The notes: a model not told the origin generated them from the sequence alone. 49,428 nucleotides of DNA from JAVBSX01 sp051660685 (GCA_051660685.1 JBOFQB010000045.1:1-49428); one strand, 5' to 3'; positions 1-8,295 are shown, counted from the first letter of the stretch. Numbers and translations are program-made.

Positions 1-358
1 TGTCCGCCCAATACCCCAACATCCGCTCCTTAAACGCCAAATGATTCGACACCTGAATCTCAATGTCAAAAATCCGTCCGCCGTTATCCCTCGCCCGAAC
101 GTCCAAAATCATGCTTTTGTCAATCGCAAACCGCTTGATATTAAAGGGGTTAAGGACTTTAGCACTGACAACGGGCGGATCGTGGGAGTCGGTCAAAACG
201 GCGTTGATAAAGTTGACAAGCGTGCTTTCGTGCTTCGGATCGGAAAAGTACGTTGCGAAAAAAATGTCCGAGTTTGGCCGGATTTTGAAATCCCTGAGCA
301 GTTCCTCTCGGGTTTCCGTTGTCAACTCGGGCTGTGATTTTTTCTTTCGAGACGGCAT
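1..358 (-). CDS. Rpn family recombination-promoting nuclease / PD-(D/E)XK transposase-like protein, N-terminal part
   Basis: The gene is cut by the window edge, so only the first 119 residues are visible, reading leftwards from an ATG at 358. After a lysine-rich start (MPSRKKKSQ) comes the opening expected of the Rpn/PDDEXK_2 family: a D-I-F-F-x-x-Y-F block near residues 31-38, a short helical segment, then the nuclease core with Asp86 in ILDV, a D-N-G-G turn and Glu100-x-Gln102 in DIEIQ. That D...ExQ arrangement is the catalytic signature of this branch of PD-(D/E)XK nucleases. Rpn proteins are DNA endonucleases that promote RecA-independent recombination; many homologues are annotated as putative transposases and occur in multiple copies. 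Family assignment rests on these motifs only, and the C-terminal part is not visible. The gene is followed upstream by about 340 bases without a gene, so it is probably transcribed alone. Confidence 0.75.
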   Translation of the reverse strand, partial: MPSRKKKSQPELTTETREELLRDFKIRPNSDIFFATYFSDPKHESTLVNFINAVLTDSHDPPVVSAKVLNPFNIKRFAIDKSMILDVRARDNGGRIFDIEIQVSNHLAFKERMLGYWAD

Positions 359-698
359 TATTTGGCGGGTTGGTTTTTGGGGTGTTGCACCAACGACTAC
401 CCCTATTTTACCCCGTCAAATTCGGTTTGGCAAGACGGTTTTCGGCTGTGCAAACCGAAAACATAGACCGCGCGGGCTGCACTCAAATCGCTTAAATAGG
501 CCTAAAACACCGATCAAAGAGTAGAGTCAGCCAATGTTTCCGTCTCGCAGATCGAGCCACTCTTCGTTCAGCAGAGTCGGTCCCTTGTTCCCCAACGAAT
601 CCGCGCATAGAACCGCTCACGTTCCCGTCTTGATTCTGCTGCACGTCAGACTGCCTGACGGTATCCTAAACCCGGATTCAGCTTAGACTTATGTAAAA
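359..698. other. Intergenic stretch without a recognised gene
   Basis: Between the start of the Rpn-type gene and tRNA-Val I see no convincing reading frame. A short inverted repeat (GTCAG...CTGAC) occurs near 646-661. Otherwise nothing is recognisable. Confidence 0.5.
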
Positions 699-772
699 TG
701 GGCGATACGGGACTCGAACCTGTGACCTCTGCCGTGTGAAAGCAGCGCTCTAACCAACTGAGCTAATCGCCC
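699..772 (-). tRNA. tRNA-Val (anticodon CAC)
   Basis: Read on the minus strand, the sequence folds as a complete tRNA. The acceptor stem is GGGCGAT/ATCGCCC and the D arm is GCTC...GAGC. The anticodon arm is CTGCT-TTCACAC-GGCAG, with anticodon CAC preceded by T and followed by A. The T arm contains GTTCGAGTC. The discriminator base is A. CCA is not encoded. The gene stands alone, with the orphan sulfate-binding lipoprotein gene about 360 bases away on the same strand. Confidence 0.95.
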
Positions 773-942
773 GACATATTCTTTATCCTGAAGATACCAC
801 AAATGTAGAAGCAAATACACGTTTGCCCCAACGGACACCCCTCCATCAAATCAGCCCCACACCCCAGCCCCCAAGTAAATTACCACAAAATCGGTCCGCT
901 GTAAAGAGTAGCTGACATTCAATGGACAGTTCGACTTCCTCC
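773..942. other. Short intergenic stretch, nothing recognised
   Basis: This stretch lies between tRNA-Val and a composite repeat. No gene, hairpin or promoter is evident. Confidence 0.4.
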
Positions 943-1113
943 CGGCTAAGTGTCTGCGCAAAAATAACCTGATCTATTGTACTTTGTTCCTTTCGTGAGG
1001 TTCGTGTTTTTCATGGTTCTTTTATACCATGAAAGACACCAAAAACAGGAAATCAATACAAAACTTGAATCCATTGTGCTAAGTACGCGCGATACGTTGT
1101 ATCGCGGCTCAAC
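943..1113 (+). repeat. Composite palindromic repeat (TTCGTG/CACGAA hairpin plus half cloverleaf)
   Basis: This is one of four similar copies; the others are near 2223, 42942 and 46551. It begins CGGCTAAGTGTCTGCGCA. It then has a long imperfect hairpin, TTTCGTGAGGTTCGTG against CACCAAAAACAGGAAA, closed by GTTCTTTTATACCA. It ends in ACGCGCGATACGTTGTATCG-CGGCT, which is the right half of the 72-nt cloverleaf repeat. A second small hairpin (GTAAGTCGCTCCTAC) follows it. It sits 19 bases beyond the stop codon of the sulfate-binding protein gene on the opposite strand. Confidence 0.85.
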
Positions 1114-1131
1114 GACTTCAGTAAGTCGCTC

Positions 1132-2187
1132 CTACGGTTTCCCAATCTGGTCAAAACGTCCCCCGTCATTAAAATGCTCTTTTTGTGCCTTGGCCCAACC
1201 GCCAAACATCTGGTCAATCGTAAACAACTCCACCTCAGGAAAACGATCCCCGTATTTCGCCGAAACCTCTCGGTTCGTCGGTCGATAAAAGTGTTTCGCA
1301 CAAATCTCCTGACCAGCCGGTTCATAAAGGTATTGCAAATACTCTTCCGCAACTTTTCGGGTTCCACGCCGGTCCACAACACGATCAACAATCGCAACGG
1401 GCGGTTCGGCGAGAATGCTGACGCTCGGGACAACAACTTCCAACGCGGCTCCTTCGGGTGATTGCAGATAATACAGTGCCTCATTCTCCCAAGCAAGAAG
1501 AACGTCCCCCCGCTTGTTCTGAACAAACGTGTTCGTCGCCTGTCTCGCTCCACTGTCCATCACCGGAACTTTGCTGGAATGGAATAACCCTTTGACAAAT
1601 TCAAACGCCTTAGCATGGGCCGCTTCAACCTCCTCTTTCTTTTCAGGATCGTGCAATTTGCCTAAATCTCCCAATTCCTTCTTGAGCGCATAACCCCAAG
1701 CAGCCAAATAATTCCAACGAGCCCCCCCCGACGTTTTCGGGTCGGGGGTAATGATCTGCACATCCTCTTTCAACAGATCGTCCCAATCCTTGATTTCTTT
1801 CGGATTCCCTTTGCGAACCAGAAAAACAATCGTCGAAGTGTAAGGGCAACTGTTGTTCGGCAACTGTTCCTGCCAATCCGCGCGAACCAGACCATTTCCC
1901 TGTTTACTGATGTTGTCAATGTCATAAGCAAGAGCAAGGGTCACAACATCGGCGTCAAGACCGCCAATGACTTTTCGGGCCTGACTCCCCGAACCTCCAT
2001 TTGACTTTTGAAAAATGATCCGCTCCCCCGTTTTGTCTTCCCAATACTTGGCAAACTCTGTGTTGTAATCCTCGTACAATTCCCGCGTCGGGTCATACGA
2101 AACATTCAAAAACGAACGAGGTTGTTCACAACCGGATTGAAACAACAGTCCAAAAAGAAACAGGCAAAGAAAAAGTTGACGCATCAT
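1132..2187 (-). CDS. Sulfate ABC transporter substrate-binding lipoprotein
   Basis: This is a 351-residue periplasmic binding protein of the sulfate/thiosulfate family (Sbp/CysP type). It should capture sulfate outside the membrane and deliver it to a CysTWA permease. The N terminus is a lipoprotein signal, with a basic start, a hydrophobic run to residue 17 and lipobox QSGC (Cys20). The mature part carries family hallmarks: NVSYDPTREL near residue 28, KSNGGSGSQARKV near residue 62, the ADVVTLALAYDID block near residue 79, and TPDPKTSGGARWNYLAAW near residue 150. Full length matches the family (about 330-350). It is an orphan: no permease or ATPase gene is adjacent, with tRNA-Val downstream and a repeat-filled gap upstream. 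A SulP transporter elsewhere in the window could serve the same substrate. Binding to another oxyanion cannot be excluded. Confidence 0.9.
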   Translation of the reverse strand: MMRQLFLCLFLFGLLFQSGCEQPRSFLNVSYDPTRELYEDYNTEFAKYWEDKTGERIIFQKSNGGSGSQARKVIGGLDADVVTLALAYDIDNISKQGNGLVRADWQEQLPNNSCPYTSTIVFLVRKGNPKEIKDWDDLLKEDVQIITPDPKTSGGARWNYLAAWGYALKKELGDLGKLHDPEKKEEVEAAHAKAFEFVKGLFHSSKVPVMDSGARQATNTFVQNKRGDVLLAWENEALYYLQSPEGAALEVVVPSVSILAEPPVAIVDRVVDRRGTRKVAEEYLQYLYEPAGQEICAKHFYRPTNREVSAKYGDRFPEVELFTIDQMFGGWAKAQKEHFNDGGRFDQIGKP

Positions 2188-2222
2188 AAAAGTGTAAAAG
2201 ATGAAAGGGGTCCGGCTTGCGC

Positions 2223-2391
2223 GGAGCTAAGTATCAGCGCATAAAGCACGGGGCCATAATAACTTGATTATTTCGTGAGGTTCGTGTTTTTCGTGGTGCT
2301 TTTATACCACGAAAGACACCAAAAACACGAAATGAATACAAAACTTGAATCAATTGTGCTAAGTACGCGCGATACGTTGTATCGCGGCTAG
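2223..2391 (+). repeat. Composite palindromic repeat (second copy)
   Basis: This copy is nearly identical to the copy at 943-1113. The left end is AGCTAAGTATCAGCGCATAAA. The long hairpin runs from TTTCGTGAGGTTCGTG to CACCAAAAACACGAAAT. The tail is CAATTGTGCTAAGTACGCGCGA followed by the GTTGTATCGCGGCTA half-cloverleaf. It lies just upstream of the sulfate-binding protein gene, so that gene is bracketed by two copies of the same element. Confidence 0.85.
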
Positions 2392-2436
2392 CGCATTTCC
2401 AAAATCACTGTGCATCTCACAACGCCAGATTGTCCT

Positions 2437-2815
2437 TGTGTGTCAGATGCCCAAAAAGCATAAACGGTGTATGCCCCTTTTTGAAACAATCTAAGTCGTC
2501 CCTTTGTAGCCGCATAGCGGCGACCCTATTGTAGCCCGGGGTGAAGGGAGCATAAGCGACCGAAACCCCGGGTTCAGCGGTCCCCAAAATAACAAGCTCC
2601 GTCGGAGCGACACAATAACATGTTGACGTATGTATTTTGTATTGTGTCGCAGCTACGCAGCTCCTTTTTTTGTGCTGCACCTAACCCGGGGTTGCGCTGC
2701 GCTTCACCCCGGGCTACAATAATGTCGCTGCTATGCAGCTAAGAGGTGCAATCCTTGAATTTTTGGTTTCAAAAAGGTGTGAAATGTGTATACCAATTCT
2801 TGAAATGCTCTAAAC
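2437..2815 (+). repeat. CCCGGG-bearing palindromic repeat element, long copy
   Basis: This is a chain of hairpins. In order, it holds GTAGCCCGGGGTGAAG with a matching AACCCCGGGTT; the perfect inverted repeat GCTCCGTCGGAGC; CGCAGCTACGCAGCTCC; then AACCCGGGGTT, CACCCCGGGCTAC, and GCTGCTATGCAGC. The copies at 37985-38228 and 46731-46915 share these blocks in the same order. The right flank (CAATCCTTGAATTTTTGGTT through AATGCTCT) recurs beside the 46.7-kb copy. A spurious 87-codon frame on the minus strand is a translation of this repeat. Confidence 0.85.
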
Positions 2816-2828
2816 GACATCAACGGTA

Positions 2829-4253
2829 TTACTTCAATTTTGGCGCGTTCCACCACCATTGTCCGTCCTGCAATTCGATCTGTGTTTTCTCCAACGCTTT
2901 GCTCAACTGTTGCTGTTCAGCCGGTTTCGCATTGTTCGTTTCGAGAGCCAGTTCAGGTTGAATGACGACACCTCCACTCACTGGAACACTGAAAAGACCT
3001 TTGTTGACATTTTCGACCCGGGTTACAACCGAATCCACTTTTTGTGGGATCGTGTAATTCTCAACGCCAAAGTGATCTTCAGACCCGAAAAACTCCATGT
3101 CCCAACCACTTTTTGCATAATAACCTTCTTTTTGAATATGGGCTGCACAAATCAAAAGGTCAATAACATTCCGCAATTGGGCGTAAACCGGCGCAACCTG
3201 AGCAATCTGCGAATACTGCTTGGTAAAACTGTTGACAAACTCCTTGCTTGCCCTATTCGTTTTCCCCGCAACCGTTCGCTCGCCCGTTTGCGAAACCAAT
3301 TCCGCTTCGTCAACCAATTTCACGCCGTTTCCAACCAATTCCATACCAAGACGGTCTTCGGTCATTTTGACACAATTGTAATCAGGGACAAAATACCAAC
3401 GGGCTAAAGAGTGTTGTGAAACAAGGGCCGGATCGGCTTTATCGACATACCGGATGAGACGAAGACCGGGATGATGTTCTAATCCAAGCCCGATCAGTTT
3501 CATACGATAATCGGCTGCAACCAGAACTTGCGCCAAATGTGTGGACGGGGAAACTCCGTCAACGCGAATCGTGTGAAAACCAAGTGTCTGTTGAACCCCG
3601 TTCATAAACTGCATCTTCTGTTGTTCCGCAACAACGGGATTAGGTGAAAGAATCGGCGTATTACGCACAAATTGCCGCATTGCAGCCAAACCTTCTTCGG
3701 TTGGATCAATCGAACAACCGACAACACCCGGTTGAGTTCCGCGAGGAGCAAATGTTCTCAATGCAACAACAACATCTTGTAATTCCAGAACAGGATGACC
3801 TGTCGTTGCCCCGACATAAACCCCTTCGGAGGATTGGACCCAACCTTCTGCCGGTCCTCCAATCACAATGTCCCCCGTTTCGGGATAATAGAAGACGTAT
3901 TGCGCTCGCTGCAAACCGGCTAAATAACGCATCTCATCTGTAATAACCCCATTATTTCGGATGATTTCCTGTTCCAGACGATTGAGCGAGACCAGTCGCA
4001 ACGGACTTTTGGACGCAAGGTCGCGGGGTAAAGCGGAAAGAGCAGCCTGTATCCTCTGTTGGTTCAGCGGTGTTGAGTGTTGCGAGGAGGAAACGGCCGA
4101 AAGAACCCCTTTGGAGTCAATCAGAACCCCCGAGTTGGAATATCCCGATTGCTCGGCTGTTGCACCATGAACACTCACAACGAGCGACAGAATCAATAAT
4201 ACTGCAAATACCCCAATCAGTCCGCCTAAATTTCGCCTAATCATCGTGTTCAT
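2829..4253 (-). CDS. DUF1598 domain protein, planctomycete-type, exported
   Basis: This 474-residue protein has an N-terminal signal or anchor segment (hydrophobic residues about 12-31 after MNTMIRRN). The body matches my recollection of DUF1598, a family found mainly in planctomycetes and of unknown function. Typical blocks are LRLVSLNRLEQEI near residue 85, MRYLAGLQRAQYVFYYPETGD near residue 107, GPAEGW near residue 133, and GCSIDPTEEGL near residue 180. The central part holds a conserved LGFHTIRVDGVSPSTHLAQV segment, and the protein ends with WWWNAPKLK. No catalytic motif is obvious. It is flanked by repeat-rich gaps and so is probably transcribed alone. I can support the family but not a function. 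Confidence 0.8.
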   Translation of the reverse strand: MNTMIRRNLGGLIGVFAVLLILSLVVSVHGATAEQSGYSNSGVLIDSKGVLSAVSSSQHSTPLNQQRIQAALSALPRDLASKSPLRLVSLNRLEQEIIRNNGVITDEMRYLAGLQRAQYVFYYPETGDIVIGGPAEGWVQSSEGVYVGATTGHPVLELQDVVVALRTFAPRGTQPGVVGCSIDPTEEGLAAMRQFVRNTPILSPNPVVAEQQKMQFMNGVQQTLGFHTIRVDGVSPSTHLAQVLVAADYRMKLIGLGLEHHPGLRLIRYVDKADPALVSQHSLARWYFVPDYNCVKMTEDRLGMELVGNGVKLVDEAELVSQTGERTVAGKTNRASKEFVNSFTKQYSQIAQVAPVYAQLRNVIDLLICAAHIQKEGYYAKSGWDMEFFGSEDHFGVENYTIPQKVDSVVTRVENVNKGLFSVPVSGGVVIQPELALETNNAKPAEQQQLSKALEKTQIELQDGQWWWNAPKLK

Positions 4254-4477
4254 CTCCCGAAAATTCAGTTTTGCAAGGGCTTACATCCTGAACAATGTCT
4301 TTCTGACAATACTAACAACCCGCATCTGGAATGTTCCAACAAGAACAATGCCCAACCCTCCTCAAGTCGGACATGGAGCTTACCCCCAATCATACCATAA
4401 AAAGAGACAACTTGGGAAATTTGGGACCAAAAAAACACAAAAAAGAAAAAGAATTTCAGCAGCGACCGAAATATGTC
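4254..4477. other. Gap upstream of the DUF1598 gene
   Basis: There is no reading frame of note. The stretch should hold the promoter of the DUF1598 gene on the minus strand, but no clear promoter boxes were recognised. Confidence 0.3.
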
Positions 4478-4549
4478 GTTTAGCCGAGGAACAACGTTCC
4501 GCGCGTATTGAAATTTCAGAACGCGCGATACGTTGTATCGCGGCTAAAC
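4478..4549 (+). repeat. 72-nt cloverleaf-type palindromic repeat
   Basis: The outer stem GTTTAGCCG (4478-4486) pairs with CGGCTAAAC (4541-4549). Inside are three arms: GGAAC-AAC-GTTCC (4488-4500), CGCGT...ACGCG (4502-4525) and CGATAC-GTT-GTATCG (4526-4540). The arm lengths 15/24/15 equal those of the copy at 39009. A small hairpin TTAGGTCGCTCCTAA follows at 4551-4565, next to the etfA stop codon. For etfA the element is the transcript's 3' end. Confidence 0.9.
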
Positions 4550-4566
4550 ATTAGGTCGCTCCTAAC

Positions 4567-5595
4567 CTAATCCCGGCTCTTAAAAGCCGTTATCATCATC
4601 GGAATCACTTGTCGCAAATCCCCGACAATCCCGTAATGTGCAATCGAAAAAATCGGAGCATTCGGATCACTGTTGATCGCAATGACTTTTGCCGACTCCT
4701 GCATCCCTGAACGATGCTGGATCGCCCCGGAAATTCCACATGCAATATACAAAGCAGGTCGAACCGTCGTCCCCGTTTGACCAATCTGATGTTCCGAACC
4801 GATATAACCCGAATCAACAGCAGCGCGACTTGCCCCAACTGCCCCGCCAAACGCCCCTGCAAGATCATAAATCATCTCGAAATTCTCCTTACTCCCGACT
4901 CCCGCACCTCCTGCAACAATGATTCGGGAACCTTTCAGGTTCAATCGCCGCTTCTCAACATGTCGTTCGATCACCTCAACGAGAAGAAGTCCCGGATCGA
5001 GAACCGCTTTTTCCGCAATAACGTTCCCCGTTCGCTTGGGATCAGGGTTTTTAAGCGGCATGACCCCTTCTCGGACCGTCGCCATTTGCGGCCAACATTC
5101 GTAATTGATAATGGTTGCGACAATATTACCGCCAAATGCAGGACGGATTTGCAGCAAAAGATTCTTATGCAGCTCACCTGTTTTGGAATCTAAAACGTCG
5201 GAAATTTCCAAATCCGTGCAATCCGCCGTCATTCCACTTCGTGTCGCAGATGCAACCCGGGGTGCAAAATCCCGCCCCACATTCGTTGCACCATAAAGAA
5301 CAATTTGAGGTCGATACTTGGCAATCAGGTCAACCACAACTTTCGTGTACGGTTCCGTCCGAAAAAGCTCCAGTTCTTGATCCTCAACCAGATAAACATT
5401 GTCCACACCATACTGAAACAACGTCTGAGCAAGAGCCGCAACCCCTTTACCCGGCAAAACCGCTCCAACCGTCGTCCCCAGTTGTTCCGCTAATCCCCGC
5501 GCTTTCCCGCAAAGTTCAAGGACAACATCATTCAATTGTCCCCCTTGCTGCTCCGCAAAGACCCAAACTTCCCCGCTTGTGTTTTTCTCAATCAT
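4567..5595 (-). CDS. etfA: Electron transfer flavoprotein subunit alpha
   Basis: This is the alpha subunit of electron transfer flavoprotein. It binds FAD and passes electrons from dehydrogenases to a membrane or low-potential acceptor. The protein of 342 residues starts at MIEKNTSGEVWVFAEQ. That ATG at 5595 is preferred over one ten codons upstream, because the upstream one would overlap etfB. The N-terminal ETF domain is followed from about residue 215 by the FAD domain: IIVAGGAGVGSKENF, then the signature GQTGTTVRPALYIACGISGA-IQH, then INSDPNAPIFSIAHYGIVGD. It begins 4 bases after the etfB stop, so the two are surely cotranscribed. Redox partners such as Bcd-type dehydrogenases or ETF-QO are not in the window. 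Confidence 0.95.
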   Translation of the reverse strand: MIEKNTSGEVWVFAEQQGGQLNDVVLELCGKARGLAEQLGTTVGAVLPGKGVAALAQTLFQYGVDNVYLVEDQELELFRTEPYTKVVVDLIAKYRPQIVLYGATNVGRDFAPRVASATRSGMTADCTDLEISDVLDSKTGELHKNLLLQIRPAFGGNIVATIINYECWPQMATVREGVMPLKNPDPKRTGNVIAEKAVLDPGLLLVEVIERHVEKRRLNLKGSRIIVAGGAGVGSKENFEMIYDLAGAFGGAVGASRAAVDSGYIGSEHQIGQTGTTVRPALYIACGISGAIQHRSGMQESAKVIAINSDPNAPIFSIAHYGIVGDLRQVIPMMITAFKSRD

Positions 5596-5599
5596 CTTA

Positions 5600-6523
5600 C
5601 TATCCCAATGTTTTATCAGCAACAAGCTCGTGAATGAGCGAGCGGATCCCTTCCTTTGTCGGAAGAACGGACGTAAACCCCTCTTTTTTCAAAACAATGG
5701 ACTGAATCCTGTACACTTTGGTTGGTGATCCCGGCAAACCGCAACGATTCGGGTCTCCCCCTATTTCATCTAAACCCCATTGTTCCAACAAGTGCCCCTT
5801 TTGCTTCAATTCGTTGAGACACGCAACCGTTTTTTCAGCAATTTGCGCCTCATCAGGTTTCCCAGCAACACTCAATTCAGCACGAACTTTTTGAGCGACT
5901 TCAGATTCAACCTGTTGACGACGAAACCGCATAAACCGTTTTGCCGACCAGGGTCGGGGAGTATTCGCCGTTTCGATCACGGTCGCCAAAACAGGCAATT
6001 GAACCCGGACGATTTCCCAACCATTTCCAACATTACGTCGCAACGTCGCCGTTTTTCCCTCAACCGCCAAAATCTTCTCAAGATAAGTGACCTGAGAAAT
6101 CCCGAGTTTTTCGGCACATTGTGGTCCCGTTTGTGCTGTATCTCCGTCAATTGCTTGTCGTCCACAAAAAACAAAATCAAAATTTCCAACTGTTTTGACC
6201 GCTTGGGAAAGAATATAGCTGGTTGCAAGCGTGTCACTTGCAGCTGCGCGACGATCGGTCACCAAAATCGCCCGATCTGCTCCCCGATATAAACAGTCTC
6301 TGAGAACTTCAGCTGCTTTTGGGGGTCCCATACTTAGGACAGTAACAGTCCCTCCATACTGATCCTTCAAGTCAAGAGCTGCTTCAAGAGCGTGCAAATC
6401 TTCAGGATTAAAAATCGTCGGAAGTGCAGCACGATTGACGGTCCCATCTTCCTTCATTGCGTCGGTCGTAATGTTCGACGTGTCAGGAACCTGTTTTACC
6501 AAGACAATTGAGTTGTAAGACAT
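5600..6523 (-). CDS. etfB: Electron transfer flavoprotein subunit beta
   Basis: At 307 residues this beta subunit is longer than the common mitochondrial-type EtfB (about 250). It opens with IVLVKQVPDT (residues 6-15). It carries DGTVNRAALPTIFNPEDLHA, a SMGPPKAAEVLRDCLYRGAD block near residue 65, SDTLATSYIL, and CGRQAIDGDTAQTGPQ near residue 119. From memory, the GPP-A-LR and CGRQAIDGDTAQ-GP blocks are typical of ETFs paired with flavin-based bifurcating enzymes, whereas mitochondrial EtfB has a different sequence here. Bifurcation is therefore an inference, not shown. The gene lies 2 bases after the TPR protein gene and 4 bases before etfA, at the end of an operon headed by the genes for ribosomal proteins L13 and S9. 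Confidence 0.95.
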   Translation of the reverse strand: MSYNSIVLVKQVPDTSNITTDAMKEDGTVNRAALPTIFNPEDLHALEAALDLKDQYGGTVTVLSMGPPKAAEVLRDCLYRGADRAILVTDRRAAASDTLATSYILSQAVKTVGNFDFVFCGRQAIDGDTAQTGPQCAEKLGISQVTYLEKILAVEGKTATLRRNVGNGWEIVRVQLPVLATVIETANTPRPWSAKRFMRFRRQQVESEVAQKVRAELSVAGKPDEAQIAEKTVACLNELKQKGHLLEQWGLDEIGGDPNRCGLPGSPTKVYRIQSIVLKKEGFTSVLPTKEGIRSLIHELVADKTLG

Positions 6524-6525
6524 AC

Positions 6526-7287
6526 TTATTCAACGGGAGTGACGGGGGTGTCGTCCAGATTAAGCTGCGATTCAATCGACATTTGTGAGGGGGTCGCAGG
6601 AAGGGACGGATCAACCTGAAAATCAACAGGAGAAGTTGCAGCACCTGGAATTTCACGAATTGTAGCAAAGTAGTCCGTAAAACGTTTTCCGCTTGGACTC
6701 CTCAACAATTCCAACCGTTTGCTCGCTTCCAAATAATAAACACTGTCCGGCCAAAGTTCAGCATTTTTCTCATAATACTTGATTGCATTCTCCAAATCAC
6801 CTTGCCCGGTTCTAAGGTAAGAAAGCATTTCATACGTTTGCGCCAAATCATACGCAACTTGTTGGGCCAATTCACCTGTTGGAATCAACAACAACCGTTC
6901 AGCGGAAAGAAAATAACCAAGAGCCTTTTCCAATTTGGGAAGAGTCTGGTCACGATCCGTAAAAACGAGATCACAAGCGTTGGAAAGCAGCATTTCTCCC
7001 GCTGAAACTCTTGCACGAACACCAATTGGACCACTTGGATAATTGTCAATCAACGTTTGAAATTGAGTTTCATCCTGAGCACTAAGGGCGGAAACATATT
7101 CGGACCATGCTTTGGACTGCGACGAAGTGGAGTATCGATTCCAAAGCATACTGACGCAAATGCCAACCAAAACGACGACGATAACCCAATAAATAAAGTT
7201 CTGGTAAGGAGCAGTCTGTTCAAGACGAGAACCTAACCATTTTGCAAGGGAATTTTCCGCAAGATCGTGTCGTCGTTCGCTCTTCAT
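6526..7287 (-). CDS. Single-pass membrane protein with tetratricopeptide-like repeats
   Basis: This 253-residue protein starts at MKSERRHDLAEN. That ATG at 7287 follows the rpsI stop by 16 bases, whereas an upstream ATG would lie inside rpsI. A cytoplasmic N terminus of about 28 residues leads to one membrane helix (FIYWVIVVVLVGICVSMLW). The rest is an exported helical domain with TPR-like spacing, for example GELAQQVAYDLAQTYEMLSY and DLENAIKYYEKNAELWPDS. The tail is rich in proline and threonine. The architecture resembles YfgM-type ancillary membrane TPR proteins, but I cannot identify an orthologue. Its place between rpsI and etfB, with gaps of 16 and 2 bases, shows that it is cotranscribed with both. 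Confidence 0.75.
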   Translation of the reverse strand: MKSERRHDLAENSLAKWLGSRLEQTAPYQNFIYWVIVVVLVGICVSMLWNRYSTSSQSKAWSEYVSALSAQDETQFQTLIDNYPSGPIGVRARVSAGEMLLSNACDLVFTDRDQTLPKLEKALGYFLSAERLLLIPTGELAQQVAYDLAQTYEMLSYLRTGQGDLENAIKYYEKNAELWPDSVYYLEASKRLELLRSPSGKRFTDYFATIREIPGAATSPVDFQVDPSLPATPSQMSIESQLNLDDTPVTPVE

Positions 7288-7303
7288 AGTGTGGACTCCA
7301 AAA

Positions 7304-7729
7304 TTAACGTTTTGAGAACTGTGTTCCGCGACGAGCACCGCGCAAACCATACTTTTTGCGTTCGACTTCACGCGAATCCCGGGTCAACAGTCGTTGATCT
7401 CTGAGAATTGCTTCAATTTCAGGATCAAATCGGAGTAAGGCTCTTGCGATTCCAAGTCGGCAAGCGTCAGACTGTCCCGTCATTCCTCCCCCGTTGACCG
7501 TAATAATCACGTCAACTTGTCCCAACTTTTCGGTCGCTTTGAGGGGAAACAAGACCGCTTGTCGCTGTTGTTCACCTTTGAAGAACTCTTCAAATTCGCG
7601 ATTGTTAACACTGATTTGTCCTGAACCGGGACGAATACGAACTCTTGCAACGGACGACTTACGACGACCGGTTCCGAGAAAATCATTCTTTCCGTTTCCC
7701 TCAATTACAAAATTTCCAAGTTTGACCAT
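7304..7729 (-). CDS. rpsI: 30S ribosomal protein S9
   Basis: This is a small-subunit protein that contacts the P-site tRNA through its basic C-terminal tail. The 141-residue product carries the S9 hallmarks: GTGRRKSSVARVRI near residue 19, GSGQISVNNREFEEFF, VNGGGMTGQSDACRLGIARAL, and an end of KKYGLRGARRGTQFSKR, with the expected terminal KR. The length is typical with a short N-terminal extension. It follows rplM by 125 bases, the conserved L13-S9 pair, and is unusually followed by a TPR protein and etfBA. Confidence 0.97.
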   Translation of the reverse strand: MVKLGNFVIEGNGKNDFLGTGRRKSSVARVRIRPGSGQISVNNREFEEFFKGEQQRQAVLFPLKATEKLGQVDVIITVNGGGMTGQSDACRLGIARALLRFDPEIEAILRDQRLLTRDSREVERKKYGLRGARRGTQFSKR

Positions 7730-7854
7730 GTTCTCTTATTTCGTGTAGTTGTCTCGTCTGTTCAGCTTAACCAATAAACGGCTGATCGAATATTCGGATA
7801 ATACGATATGCGGTTACGTTCGTTGTTCAACATAGGAGTTGTCCAACCGTCGAA

Positions 7855-8295
7855 CTATTTTTTGCCCAGTTCAAGGGGTTGAGGCATTTGGGCTTGATGA
7901 GGGTGCTGCTCACCACTTTTGTACACTTTAAGTTTATCGAGCATTTTTCGCCCCAACTTGTTTTTTGGGAGCATGCGCCGAACAGCTTCACAAAGAAGCA
8001 GTTCGGGCTTGGTTTCCATACGCTCTCGCGCTGTCTGGACTCGCAAACCCGGCCAACCTGTATACCAAGTATAACGTTTCTGGTCCAGTTTTTTCCCCGT
8101 AAACCTGACTTTATCGACGTTTGTGACGACGATGTAATCGCCTGTATCAACATGGGGTGTATAGGTTGGACGATGCTTTCCCATAAGATACATCGCAATG
8201 TCGCTTGCCAAACGACCCACAATTTGATCCGATCCGTCGACCAACCACCATTTTTGCTCGACCTCTTTCGGTTTGGCCATATATGTCTTTTCCAT
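7855..8295 (-). CDS. rplM: 50S ribosomal protein L13
   Basis: This is an early-assembling large-subunit protein. The 146-residue product begins MEKTYMAKPKEVEQKWW, matching the usual L13 start. It continues with LVDGSDQIVGRLASDIA, LMGKHRPTYTPHVDTGDYIVV, KVRFTGKKLDQKRY and RMLPKNKLGRKMLDKLKVY, ending in HPHQAQMPQPL. It is the first gene of the minus-strand set rplM-rpsI-TPR-etfB-etfA. Its promoter should lie in the 305-base divergent gap to the right. Confidence 0.97.
   Translation of the reverse strand: MEKTYMAKPKEVEQKWWLVDGSDQIVGRLASDIAMYLMGKHRPTYTPHVDTGDYIVVTNVDKVRFTGKKLDQKRYTWYTGWPGLRVQTARERMETKPELLLCEAVRRMLPKNKLGRKMLDKLKVYKSGEQHPHQAQMPQPLELGKK

Noticed and set aside
2417..2680. 87-codon minus-strand frame (CVAPTELVILG type)
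   Set aside because: The same peptide appears at 37951-38169 because both translate the CCCGGG repeat element; there is no independent evidence for a gene.
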